Both the position numbers and the translations under genes were made by a program. Under the pieces are notes generated by a model. It searched no databases. It had not been told where the DNA came from and saw only the letters and a list, made by a program, of their open reading frames with translations. DNA of 64,000 nt from Anticarsia gemmatalis (taxonomy: Eukaryota; Arthropoda; Insecta; Lepidoptera; Erebidae): NCBI RefSeq assembly GCF_050436995.1, contig NC_134747.1:9927501-9991500 (forward strand), in the 5' to 3' direction. Each line of letters opens with the position of its first letter. The stretch's first letter is position 1. Shown piece after piece: positions 24,146 to 37,398 of this stretch.

Positions 24146-27100
24146 CCAAAAGCATTTTACAATTCCAGAATAGGCGTGTACAGTTCTAAATATATAGCAG
24201 AGGCATCGGTACAGCATCGGTGACGCCAACTCTGCACACATCGACAGTGTCTAATGTCTAGTCATTTCTACAGTTTATCCATTGCTAATCACACAATACG
24301 CTTCTAATATTAGGATTCGATCATTGACATTTACATTTTGATTGTATTATTGCAAAACATATTTAAATAGAGACATATTCAAATATATTTCACGTTGTTC
24401 ACGATGGCATTTTGGATATTACTTATAATTGAGTTCAATTTGAGGGCATTGTGAATACCTAGTTTAAAATTGTATCACTTATAGACTTCCGCCTTTCCAG
24501 AAATTACTGTTTTAACCACTAAATACATAACAAGAACAGAATGTGCACTGAAACAAATATATTTTGTACGAGTAATTATAGTTAATTTTAAAACTTATAC
24601 CTAATTGTATTTAAAAGTAACCTATAAGTTTTTATGATTACACTTAAGCGGACATGTATGTAATGCAGGGTCGGTAGACTCAGCCGCCCTTCTATTTGAG
24701 TCAATTCATCATTTATGTACGTATTAAACACGTCAAACCAAAAGCAATTTAAACGTAGAGGATAAGAAATTATTTTAGCTACAAATTATTTTAGGTTACC
24801 TACCTGAAAGTTTAATAATGTCATGATTTTGCAGACCTGCTTGTTTATTTACGTCACAGATTTGTTTACCAACAGCTTGCTAGTAGATTGTTTAGATCGC
24901 GTTTACAATACGTACTACGGTTGCCTTCCAATCCACAGCGCATATATCTAATGGTATTATTGGCAACATACTATATTATATCCTAATTATTGTAAGCCGT
25001 CCATTTGTGTTGCAATTAGTTTGTCCTCGAAAGCTGTGAGGTTTACTGAATTATTATCTATATAATCGATATTAGCTAGTCTCAATGTGTTGGTAAACAT
25101 TTCACAAATATTTAGGTAATGTTTAAACTTCGCGCAGGTGTTTCGTTGAGAAGATCTATGTTGTAGTCTGTTGTTAAGTTTGTCGTTGATGACAAAAATA
25201 TATTGTTATCTAGATAATTACTATTTGTTTTATTTCATTCATGCGCCTGACAAGACAGCGAATGCAAGCTTTCGCATGCTACACTTTTACCGATACGCAT
25301 TACATCGAGTCCGTCGAGGTAATGACTGTACCATACTTTACTACTCAGCGGTAGTGAATACTAATGATGTGACAACTTAAGGTGGAGATGGCTACACTCG
25401 TCACAGGTCACGTCACACACACTACCAAGGTTGCGAACAATCCGATCGCTGGGAAATATCTCATGGATCAAGCAATACCAAATTTCACCAAATATAAAAA
25501 GGAGCTGGCATCGTACAAGTTGAAATACTCTAAAACGTTAATCTTTTTCGCGGAATTAAAAACGGATAAGGTACAGTGATACAGATATTCAAGAGCGTTT
25601 TGCTGGTTGAGTAATGTTTTGTTCCAAAATAAATAATCAACATTTTGTTTGATTGTCATGTCATGTTAAAAAAACATAATTTAACGATGACGTTTTAACC
25701 GATCCCTACTTGCTTTTGTTATATTCTAATACGGCATAAAGTAACGGTAAACATAAATCTTACTACATGCCTATAATACGCAAATTGTTAAACAATGCAA
25801 TGCAATGTTATTACAATAGGTAGAGGCAGTATGACGCCAATGCGATAACCACTTCAATTAAATAACATAACGCACTTTCGTTTTTAAATAAACAGATACT
25901 GTTTACATAATATTTTTTATGTATCCTGCATGGAAAGATACATTTATGATAATGAGTGCTTGGGTAAATAAGCATGATAGTACCATGCAAAAAAATTGGT
26001 AAAGTATAAATGGAAGCCATTAATTTCACCGATAATTCTTTACAAAATGTTTTTACGACTTGAACAATTCAAAATCACGCTACAGTTGTTTTTGTTTTTC
26101 ACTAAAAGATTTAGTTACCATGGAAACATAACAATTAAATAAGAACAATGTTTATCAGTGGGTTATCACCTACAAGCTGTAAGTTTAATTGGAGTAGGTA
26201 ACTTTATTGTTCTGTCATTATGAATCAGGGGTTCTCGCACAACAACCTTAATCTTTGCGAATATTATCATTTAGTAATTTTATAACTGTATTAACTTTTG
26301 GCATTGTATTATTTAAACTTAGCGACTGTTATGAAATACATTCTATACTTAGGTTACAGCTTAAGGTAAGAGTTTTCTTATTTGTTCAAACGTATCTAAA
26401 GATGTTTCACAGGACAGGATTCTGCAACGAAGGCGTGCTCAAACATAAGTGGCTACGACATCGTTTCGATTTCGGGGTGGCTGTAATCAAAGCGGGCGCC
26501 CGTACGTGTGTCCTGATTAGCCATAAAACCACCAACTTAATTTTTCGGTTAAACAGTCATTGCTTGTCTATTCCCGTCATACATTATTATACTTTAACAT
26601 GCAAATAACAAGATTAATCAGATTGTTGAGTGAATTGACGCAAATATGTAGATAAAGCTGTCTTGTTGTATCTTATAAACATTCCAATAGTATTATTAAC
26701 GAAAACATCTCATATATACTGACCGATAAAATTTAATTTTATAAACACTATTTGTTTTATGAACACTATAATATCATTTTTTTTCTAGAGTTCAATAACA
26801 ACGAACAAAACATATTCAAGATTAACACGCGAGAAATTTCTTAAAAAGTATAAAAACTGGAATAGTAAACTTAAATTCGTACAACTTTAGGTGAGACTAT
26901 CATTAACATTTTAATCTGGGCTGAAACTTTGCAATGCAGCTCACAAATGTATTTTTTTTTTAAATCAATATAGTAAATACATACTTTTTTCGAAATCTAT
27001 CTGAAAGCATTGGATCTTATTCTCTACGATCTACACTGAAAATCACTATAGTTTATAGGTAAGTATGGTACCATAAGAAGATATCTTAGTGTCGAAAATT

Positions 27101-30100
27101 TTATTTTAACCAAATAAAATGTTGTAGCAGAATAGGTTCACTTTAGTTAAAATGTTATTAACTTAGCAATGACAAAGCTAAAATTCTGTATTATCTACCC
27201 CCAAGTGAGGCCTCGATTGACCTTACAAATGACGTCACTACAGAAGGTTCTGGCATCAAGCACAATGCAAATAACTTGTTGTATCAAATAAATATTACAA
27301 GAGCATAATAAATTGACGATATATCACTATTGCTTTTAAATGATAAGTGGACGTATAGATTCAATCAGGCGCTTCGAATGTATATAGTAGGTAGATAAGT
27401 ATAATAACTGATAGAGATGTGTTATAATAATAATAAAAACATTGCTTCTAGAAATCCAATGTAAGATTGAATTGTTAAGATAAAACAAGGGTAAGGCAAA
27501 CCAAATCTACTAATTGTTTTTAATGAAAGCTCTACTAATTCTATTAATTAAAACACAAAGTTAATAACAGGACATAAGTGCTATAAAACGATGAAAAGTG
27601 CGTCGATCTATTTGATGACGACTTGTAGTCAGGGAAAATCCCGTCGCCCCTCTCCAGTTACATATCTATATCGTAGTCTTTGAAATCAAAACATAACACA
27701 CAACGCCCTATCAAACACAAAATCGATAAGAATAGCCTAATAGTAGATTGAAATCGTAACAACTAATTATTTTACCAGATTGGATGTAACGAACAGGGGT
27801 CAATAGATATCTGTGAAACAATAAAAAGCTTTTTACTTTAGTGCTTTACATAACGTAGACGCAATGTTTAATTGTTTACGGGTATGGTTGAATGATAGTC
27901 AGTAAACTAATTGGTTGACAACAAGTTAATTTCAGTGTATCTTAGGTAGTTACGGCTACATAATGGTAATTACACGTTACGTATATTAACCGCTACACAA
28001 TTATAACATAGTCTTATGTTTTGGCTTCACAATAACAGATAGCAACGTTATCGCTTACGATTAAATTCGTCATGTGCCGTAACCGCGAAATGTTTAATTG
28101 TAAACAATAGTGATCTCACTTTATGTCGCTGTCGAATTATTAATACAGTCAATCGATTAAATCTCCAGAGTTAAAGTTTAAAATCTGATAATTTTGGTCT
28201 ATTGATGGGCCAGATATAGTCTTATCAAGCTAGTTTAACGATGTCAAAAGATTAAGTGTGGTAGCGTGATTATCTACTGTCGGTACTATCGAGTAGCAAG
28301 AGTTTGACATTTCAAATATACTGCAAAAATAGTTTCTACGACGCCCACTAGGAGCGCTGATAAGATTTTCATACAAAACATTTCGATAGCTAGCCGGATG
28401 TCAATATTCGATATCGGTAGAGAATCGTTTTTAGTGTAACTGCCAAATCGGATAACTTTAAAAGTTCACAATTTAATAAGATGACAGTGACTTAAATTTT
28501 ATCTATCATACGATGCGATTCGAGACAAGTATCAAAAACAATTAAACCTTACCAATTGATAAACTTGGGGTAGTTACAGTATAAGTTATCCTTATATTGA
28601 AAATCTATTTACATTGGTGACAGTTTAAATGAGTTTTCTATAAACATTTACATTGTACAGTGGTAACTTACACCTAACTTACTGTGAAAACACAGATATC
28701 TTAAAGAGTAGAAAACTGTTTTAATTAATTATGATAGTATGATGATAACTTTCTTTATAGTTTATATAAGACGATAAATGAACATAAAGTAGCACTTGTG
28801 TGCAGATAATTATACATCCCTTTATTCGAATATTAGCGGTCTTTATTAAAACTCAGCTTATTCATCCTTGAAGACCACTGAAAAGTCATTGTTCAGGCAG
28901 AATTATCGTTAAGACCCTAGACTGCCCTAGAGTATAGTATAACCAATATCTTGAATGGCATGGCTTCATAAATAATTAAAACGAAAATAAAAGAAAAATA
29001 GATAAGTAGGTACCTCAGGAATAAAATCAGAACGTGATCAGCGAGGCATAAACTAACAAACAAATAACTTAAGGGTTATCTGAATCCTTGGTTTATTGTT
29101 TATAAATGTAGTATTAATTATACCTAAGATATCATAAAGGTCTCGCAATATTTACAATTTATATAAATACATGTAACCTGCACGTACTTCTCTATCAAGT
29201 AATTAAGATCGATACTTTTGCTAACTAAACAGTGATGAGATGAGTGAAAAATTAAAGAGTAAAATAACACACACTACTATCCCTCTGCTGAGAGTATCCT
29301 CCCGGAATGGAGGATACGTTAGGCCTTGAGTCCACCAAGCTAGCCAAGTTCGGGTTGGAGACTTTGATATCTAGAACAACTATAGACATGCAAGACAAGG
29401 TTTCACTTCAACTATGGCTGATCTTATTTTAAATTATAATTAAGTTTGACTGATCATAATATTTGCTTGTATTCAAAATTTCAAGAGCGTATTAAAAAGA
29501 GTAGCTTATCGCATAAGGAAATACTAATATGGGCAAAAATACATAAAGTACCTATTTGTAATGTGATATCTATTCAAATCTATCTATCTCAATGTTACTA
29601 TCGGTAAGAATGTTCTTTGTTGTAACGTGTCATATCTAACGCTGATGCTCTATCTGCTTTACGTGTATCCGGAGTCGAGGGTAATCAAGTTTACCGCCAA
29701 ATAACACTATACTTAATGTCACTGTATAACAAAGACTAAACACAAATATACTAGCAATATCTTCTAAAAGCAAGTGGGATTTTTTTCCGAATATCTATCT
29801 ACTTTTCTCATATCTTAACAAATAATAAAAATAAAAAGCCAACGAACCGATGAAACTTGCTCGTGCGTGGCATTTAAGTTTAAAATCAAATAATATCCTG
29901 ATACAAGGCCTGCGAACGTTAATGTGTTGGTTTACAAATAATATGAATAGCGGTCAACTCTAAGTCGGATATAACCAGATATTCACGTTATCAAGACTAG
30001 AAATGAAGACAGTTACATTGAATTTATATTATAATAAACATAGACTTTTACTATCTAGTTTTAAATAAAATAACGTTTCCAGATGGTACCGTTATCTTCA

Positions 30101-31760
30101 CAACGTAAAACCTGAAAATTAAGTAAATGACGTTTAATGGTTAAAACGCCTTCATCTCCTTGTTAACACCCCTGTTTCTATAAATTCATAAAAGGCATTA
30201 TCTTTCTAAATTACAACGAATACATCGAATTTTAAATTATTGATACACACTAATGATATTCACAACTATATCTACAAAAAACATGAATTTCTAGTCACAT
30301 TTTATTGCACGCCACGCGCCACCTCAAAACATAGTTTTTCAACTCAAACTAATCTGGTTTTAAGTTGTTTTTAAACACGCTCCTGTGTTCGGTAGGCAAT
30401 GACCAAATCTAAGATAAATTGTGTTTCTTAAACAAATATAGATTTACATATAAAATACCTAATCTTTAATTAGATACTAATTCTGGCCAAAAGAATAAAA
30501 AAGCGCTTTTAAAATGATAAAATAACTTCAGAAGATGCTAATAATTTACTTAAATTATATTTTAACAATAATTTTACTGAAGTTGATCTGGTTATTGATT
30601 ATCACATGATACCTACTTTGTGCGTAAATCATCGTTTGTTTGAAATACATCTGAAGACGTCTGTTACCAGATAAAATGAGGCGATTATTTTTTCAGCAAC
30701 TTTAACTGGGTCGAATTGAAACTGACTTTGTTCAAGGTTATTGATAATAATAAATCGGTCAAGTGCAAGTAAAAATTGCGCAACAGGCAATGCAAAAAAA
30801 TATATGCAAATACCTTTTAAATAAATTATATCTTAATTATATATTCATCCATCCATCCATCATCAAGTTGCTTTGCAAAAATCTCATATTTTTACCAGTT
30901 AATGATAAATTAATGTCTATTTTACTAGGTTATATTGAAATGTATTGTTGTATTAATTGTTTAAAATAATTCAATTAAGAATAAGTATGCTTTACTACTT
31001 ATACTATAGTATTTTTAACACGATAAGAAAGCAGTTAACTTGATATTTAAGGTTAATAAGACTAGTCGGTCCATCACCGTCCACGGTGGCTGCAACCTGA
31101 ACACACCAAGCAAGCAAGCCAAAGTATTTTATACATACAGGTTCGTGTTATCCCCCATCTCGTACGATTATATATTAAAAAATATACCTATACAAAAATC
31201 AATGCCGGTTTTTATATCTTAAGCAAACAAGATACCATCCCGACCTTTGCCAATTAATTAATTAATTAAAGAAGTTATGAAATTACTCGCTTAGGTATAC
31301 TTATAATGGTAAATAACAGTTTATACTTTACATATACTTGTATACTTCCATTTTACAGACTATTTGAGTACAGAAATACATACAAAGAACTTAAGAATTA
31401 CAACTATATATGATGTATTCGTTTGTTAAAACACTAATACAAATCCAATAAGGCTTGGTAATCTAAAACAATGGTCCCTGCTTCTTCTTATATTGAAAAA
31501 TAGTACAAGGCCGTGTCACTAATGTGATGTGAGATAGTTATAAAGTGAAATATAATGCTTATGCACTTTAGAGACACTGTTTAGTCATCTATATTATGTT
31601 CAACATTAAACGGACTGAGAAAGTCCTATAAAAACACATTCATCTAATGTCTATTTTCGAGTCTTGTCAAAAAAGATTCAGGCTCTACTTTACATGTTTT
31701 TTCCACAAATTAATAAATAGTTACTCTTTGTCAGCGTGAGTCGGCATACTAGGGTGTAAT
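24146..31760. other. Gene-poor AT-rich spacer
   Basis: About 7.6 kb without a convincing gene. A repeat-like relic at about 29290-29410 (..GAGTCCACCAAGCTAGCCAA..) resembles common lepidopteran interspersed repeats. A short 28320-28350 motif is similar to the reverse complement of 56855-56880. A CATC microsatellite lies near 30848. The small ORF at 25388 is listed separately. The longer frame at 26255-26608 is AT-driven and unsupported. Confidence 0.4.
25388..25579 (+). CDS. Small ORF of 63 aa, uncertain
   Basis: An ATG-started frame (MATLVTGHVTHTTKVANNPI...) has a Lys/Tyr-rich middle (KYKKELASYKLKYSKT) and ends in TGA. Composition is more protein-like than its surroundings. A possible donor GTACAG overlaps the last codons, so it could be an exon. 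No domain, signal peptide or neighbour helps to name it. It may be chance. Confidence 0.25.
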   Translation: MATLVTGHVTHTTKVANNPIAGKYLMDQAIPNFTKYKKELASYKLKYSKTLIFFAELKTDKVQ

Positions 31761-31779
31761 TTCATGACAAAAATAATAT

Positions 31780-32051
31780 ATGTATATATATATCAGCTTA
31801 GCCTTCCTTCCAAGCAATGTTGGAGTCGGCTTCCAGTCCCACCGGATGCAGCTGAATACCAGTGTTTTACATGGAGCGACTGCCTACCTGACCCCCACAA
31901 CCCAGTTATTTGGGATAACACGATACCCTTCAGTAAGACTGGTTGTCAGACTTTCAAGCTTCTGACTACTGTTAACGACTGTCAAAGATCTTCGAAAATG
32001 ACAGCCGGGACCCACAATTTAACGTGCCTTCCGAAACACGGATTATTTTTG
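31780..32051. mobile_element. SINE-like interspersed repeat, copy 1, with 19-bp target-site duplication
   Basis: TTCATGACAAAAATAATAT occurs perfectly at 31761-31779 and 32052-32070, bracketing a repeat of about 272 bp. The interior (GTTGGAGTCGGCTTCCAGTC...GACTGCCTACCTGACC...GACAGCCGGGACCCACAA) recurs at 46.93-47.2 kb. The long duplication implies target-primed insertion, as for SINEs and LINEs. A TA-rich run at its left end may be the tail, so the element is probably on the minus strand. Confidence 0.75.
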
Positions 32052-32070
32052 TTCATGACAAAAATAATAT

Positions 32071-35064
32071 TAGTCTTAAATACCGCTGCCATTTTTTAAG
32101 GTTATGTTCACATCCGAATAACCAGATTTCGATTACATAAGAAGTCGATAGAACAATTAAACACCGGTTCTAACATGATTTGTTATAAATTATACTATTA
32201 ATTTCAGAAATAGATTTTACACGGATGTTATTACGTAATATTACGAAATAGTTATTATTATGTGATTTTCAGCAGTTTTGTATGGATCCATTGTGTAAAT
32301 ACGAGTAGGAAGGTAAACAATAATAAATGACATTTCCTTCAAAAGTTTATAATTATCCTGAATACAATTCAGTTCAGTCTGAATACAGTTTCAGTCACCT
32401 GTATATAATTTTCATAATACTCTTAATAAGATCATGATGATCTTTGAAAAAGAAAGACGGATATTTTAATTTAATAACCGTCATAAAAGCTTATACAGAT
32501 AATACTCAATTTGAGCATGTTTTGTGAAGTCTAGTCTTTACTCTTGCACCGGATTATTTTCGAACGTTTCTTGATTGAACATTAGTTTTAGTGATTACTG
32601 ATTAGACTTAATAGGTTTATTAAAGCGTAAGTACGTCCCGCTTACAATTATTTTATTGATTATCGCATTCACTGAATTAATACCCCAATTAATTATGCGC
32701 ACGAAATGACTATACATTCTACAGTACGGAGAATCTGTAATCTGAACACAGTATGAAATTATCAAATTTATCGAATGTCTTTCTACATCTGAAGAGATAA
32801 TATTCATTTTTACGCATTCACAATTCCCGGAACCAAAAGGTTTGGGTTTTAACCAAAGACCTCTGACTTAACTTATATCAATTTACAACTCATTATCAAA
32901 AATGTCGCATAAAAATGAACTTACCGTCGATAATTTCATACTTTTTACGCAAATTAATTAAAAAGTCATGTAAGTATTTGTCCGGCGGGTGTGCTACACG
33001 ATATTTCTGAAACGGTGATAGTGGTGCACGCGTGAAATCTGTCTGATGTAACTATTCGTAGAGTAGTATCATCCTATAGACGCATGCTTCTAACGTGTGA
33101 ACGAAGAACGCGTAAGTAAACACAAACCGTGTATGATTCGCCAAATATATCTTTGTAATTATAAAAATATAAACCTTCTTTGTTAGGAATCATCTCCGAA
33201 ACCTTCGAACCGTAGCAAAAGTAGGTATCTTAAATTCTGGGAATCCGCACTATCGTTTTGTAAAATACTTGACCACACCTTTAAGTAAAAACAAAGACTT
33301 GTATTATAAACCTGTTTAGTGTCAATAATCTAATCAAACAATAAAAGATTATATATTTTTAAGCCTAGAGATGCTTTAAATACCTCCAAACTTTTATCAT
33401 AATGGCTAATTGAAAAATGTCCGTACTTATTTAAAGTTGCCTACTTAAATTTAACTTTACTCTTATTAGGATCATAAACGATTGTTCATTCATTAGTCGT
33501 CTTTGCTTGACCTCCATTACAGTTAACTAGATTGACCCAAAGACCTGCCAATCATTAAAAATGACTTCTGCTACGACGTATTAAAAAGAATTCATTAATT
33601 TCAAAAGCAATAAAGTATCATTTAGCATATTATGTTAATGTAAAACAGTTAGCTTGCTTCTTTCCAATAACGCCGAATACGCATTATAAGTAGGTGGAAG
33701 TGGAACTGATGCAACTAAAAGACGGTTGGTATCATACATAGTTGCGAGAATGTGTGAATGGAGGCGCGGGCACCCCCCGCGACGCTGTGCGGGCGTGAGG
33801 CCAACACACACGCGGTGACGCTCGGCCGCGGCCCGGCGCCCGCGCACGCAGGTAGCCGCCACTAGTCGCCACACTCGCCACTAGCCGCGCCGCGTGCCAA
33901 CCTCGCGATACAAACGTGCTAACTTGCATCAGCCAACTTTTACACGTGTTATTATTTTCTAAATGTTATACAACCTTTAACGTACCTATGTGTACATTTT
34001 TATTATATGCGATAGATTGATTTATGCGAAATAAACTCTACTTACAGAAATATTTTTACCTTTTCACAATGTAAAAAGTATGTTTATTCTATACGGAAAA
34101 AAGCAATTTTGCGATGAAAGCCTCCAAAATCTAACTGCTTCCAAATATTTTTAATGACTCCTACTTAGAGCAGCAAACATTTTTTTGGAGTTCGATGTTG
34201 GCTCTTGGAATAAGTTGTCCTAAAAATTCATTTTAAATGCATACTTTATTTATTTTGTTAGTAGAACAATAATGGGTTAGTTTTGTATCTCGAAAAATAT
34301 TACGGCGGGCTATAATTTAAAAATAGCCTTTAAAGAATTACTTAACTATAAATGGCAGTATCTACATAAGTAGATACATTTATAAATCTAAATTGACATA
34401 ATAATATTCAAGTCTGAAGTCTCTCAATCGGATATTACAAAGTTCAAATACAATTGCTCAGTAGCAAAATTGTTCTATATCTACTGATATGCCCACAAAG
34501 TATTAATAATCTCTATAAATATATTTTCTTAGCAGACGCTACGAAGATAATGGCTTTGTTTAGAGGCACATACGCAAAATAATTGCGGAGATTGATACGG
34601 TCAATTCATGTAGTTGTCTCATCTTACGTCACAGTGAGATAATAGTAAATGTTGTTATTTCCTGCTTCAATTTATGAAAGATGAAAAACTGTTTTCTTGC
34701 CTATAGCAAACCCAAAATGAAATTTTAGTACTTTGAACAAAAATCATTTGATTTATCTAAAGTCTGTGCTAATAAAAGAAAAATGGCATCCAAATGATAT
34801 TTATAATCTAGTCATTCACGAAATTATTGGTGGTAAAGTCATCATAATTAAGGTCGACCCACAAGTGAACGTAAAATTTTGCAGAACATCCATCCAGATG
34901 TTATACGCTCTGATACCTGAGAAGATATAAGAAAAAGTCGCGCGGGATGATATTGCTGGCGAAGAGTCGTTTTAGATAAATAACCATTCATCGTATATCC
35001 TAGGGAAGAAGAACAAGCTTCTTGCTATCTAAGATCTAGGTCCCTAAGTGAACCTTGGCTGCAA
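32071..35064. other. Spacer with a GC-rich island at 33755-33910
   Basis: AT-rich apart from the GC-rich patch around 33755-33910, which is open in several frames on the minus strand and has a possible + donor (CACGCAG/GTAGCC). It could be a promoter or first exon. The rest shows nothing recognisable. Confidence 0.4.
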
Positions 35065-35330
35065 TCTACTAATATTATAAATGCGAAAGTTTATGATGAT
35101 GGATGTATTTTTTTGCTGATTCGCGTAAAAACTACTTAATGTATTTTAATGAAAATTAGTTTACACACAGGGAGTTTATAACCTGACTTATACATAGGAT
35201 ACTTTGCACCCTGAGAAATCATTTCCTTATTCGTTTAAGACTACCCGCTAATCTTTCCTAACACTACATCCTGTTTGTAGTAAACATAAGATCATTATAA
35301 AATCAAATGCGGCTTTCTGTAATATCGATG
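35065..35330 (+). mobile_element. Truncated or decayed Helitron-like 5' end
   Basis: TCTACTAATATTATAAATGCGAAAGT following A35064 matches the 5' terminus of the elements at 21074 and 53179. The sequence then diverges (ATGATGATGGATG...) and no GGTCAGCTAG end is found nearby. The right boundary is a guess. Confidence 0.5.
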
Positions 35331-37362
35331 AGTATGTCAACATATATTAACTGGTTTTACATAATGGCAAATGATTGAGATTTTGTTTGTCATCAAAACT
35401 TGTAAATATATGACATTGAATGAAAACATTACATCAGCCGGTGTCCGAGGCCTTTGATTAGGTAGCGATTGAATTTGTGCACGTGTGCAACTTGTGGGAA
35501 CTATTACACTATACACAGTACAACATAAGAAAATACTTAGCATGTGTATTTTACAACAGGTAATTAGATCGTGGACATTGTCCCATACTTTCTTCGTAAG
35601 TTAATTGCTTGGCAACAGCTTCTTTTCACCCGGCTGCGTCGGAAAATATGCCAATGTGTTTATTCAACCGTGGGTTACCTAGATGAAACGTTACTAGTAA
35701 GAAAGTTTTATAATTATTCAAACTCAATATTGATTTAACGATTTTTTTTCTCACACATGTTATTTAGTGATCAATAGGTACTTACATATTATATTATCAT
35801 TGTTGAAATCCCCATTTAACTATTAATTTTATTACTGTAATTAAATGAAAATTCATTGTACCTATCGTAAATTACCCTGGTATTTCCGATATTATGAATA
35901 ATCCTGTAATTAAACAAGAAAATTAAGTAAGAAATCTGAGTATAACTAAACTGTTTGTTTTGAGGAACGAATAAAACTATACATGTATCAGGCCCTAGAG
36001 GCAGCCAAAACGAAGAAATGTTTAACACAAAAAACAATTAACGTGCTTAAGCATTGCAAATTACAATATTTAGGAACAGACTATTGGTATAATTTTGCAA
36101 GTGGGTTTTCACTATATTGTCTTTTCATGAAACATGTAATACCTATTTGTAAAAGACGTTAAATTTTAGTAATTAATAATTATTATTATGTCTAGAAAAA
36201 ACAGAAAATTCTATTAAAATAAATTAACATAATTGGTAGGCCATTGAACTATACCTACATAAAAAAAACACCACTATGCGACCACTTTTTTAATATCACT
36301 TAATTCTTTTTAGAAAATTTACCGGAAAGCGGAATTTATACCTATCGTAATATACATTCTAATAATAGACAATACAACCAAATGTGTAGATAACATTAAG
36401 ATTAGGTGTGATGACTTTAGTATGTGCATGTACCGAATCCGTATTCTGGTGGTTTTTTTTTTTTATTTGACCACACCTTATTTATTGTACAAAAATATTG
36501 ATAAACTAACGTTCCTATCCATATAGGTCCTGATCCTACGATCAGGCGAAACGAATTGTCAAAAAGAAGAAAGGTGATCTAGTCTGAGTGAGACAATTTT
36601 AGGTTCTGTTCTTTTCTTAGAATTATGGAGACTATGGAGTGCATTATCAAAGTTTGAAATTTTGCGAAAGACGTGCAGCTAATAATGTTAATATAGAATA
36701 GGTATTCAAGAATCAGTAAGACGTAGAAAAATGTCGATATCTCCCACGTAGTCACGGTCCCGATGTATGGCCGACACCATCTGACTCCTGACCTGTGATA
36801 TTTGCTCCAATTCCATCCGGATTGCGCTTGATTGTTGGATTGCCGATTGGCCGCAACTATCAGACAATAAGTATGTGCAATATTGGAAAGATATAGGGTC
36901 GTCTTACATAATATGCCACGAGACACATAGTAGTTTATTATATTGCCCGTAGAAATTGCTAGATTAAGCCCGATATGTAAAGATACGTAAAATAAGTTCA
37001 AAGCACGTGAACATCTAACCAGCCCACAAGACATGAAATAAATGAATGAAAAATTACAGTTATCTTATTAAAAAACAATGACCATGAACTACTGACAATG
37101 AATTTACAAAAATAGGAAATTGCTAATACATTTTGAATTCCAAATTCATCTGTTGCTAATGATTATTTAATCTATTCTTAAATGCAACGAAAACTAGTTT
37201 TCTAGAATTGCAAGAGTATTGCACAATGTTGATGGTACGATAAATTCACAAAAAATAATCAGATACTGCCTATTAAAAAAGATGACACTAATAGTAGTAC
37301 GTGTCTTATCAAGTGCGTATCGAGTCGACTGCCATTGAGCAAAATTGGCGCCGCATCGATAA

Positions 37363-37398
37363 GGGGGAGGTTGTTAGCGTTGATCTTCAACCTTCCCC
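37363..37398. other. Small GC-rich hairpin
   Basis: GGGGGAGGTTG (37363-37373) pairs with CAACCTTCCCC (37388-37398): 11 pairs including one G-T, with a 14-nt loop. It is isolated in AT-rich DNA. The stem is too short for a typical microRNA precursor on its own. Confidence 0.6.

Noticed and set aside
26255..26608. 117-codon + strand ORF
   Set aside because: It has no ATG at its left end, an AT-driven hydrophobic composition and no homology I can recognise. The GC-richer part (26430-26520) has no splice sites.
31764..32099. 111-codon + ORF in the 31.8-32.1 kb region
   Set aside because: The frame lies inside a SINE-like repeat and both target-site duplications; the same sequence at 47 kb is not open.
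36579..37034. 151-codon minus-strand ORF
   Set aside because: It is the longest unexplained frame in the desert, but it contains no domain, its residues follow AT-rich codons, and I see no splice or promoter context. It could be transposon debris.
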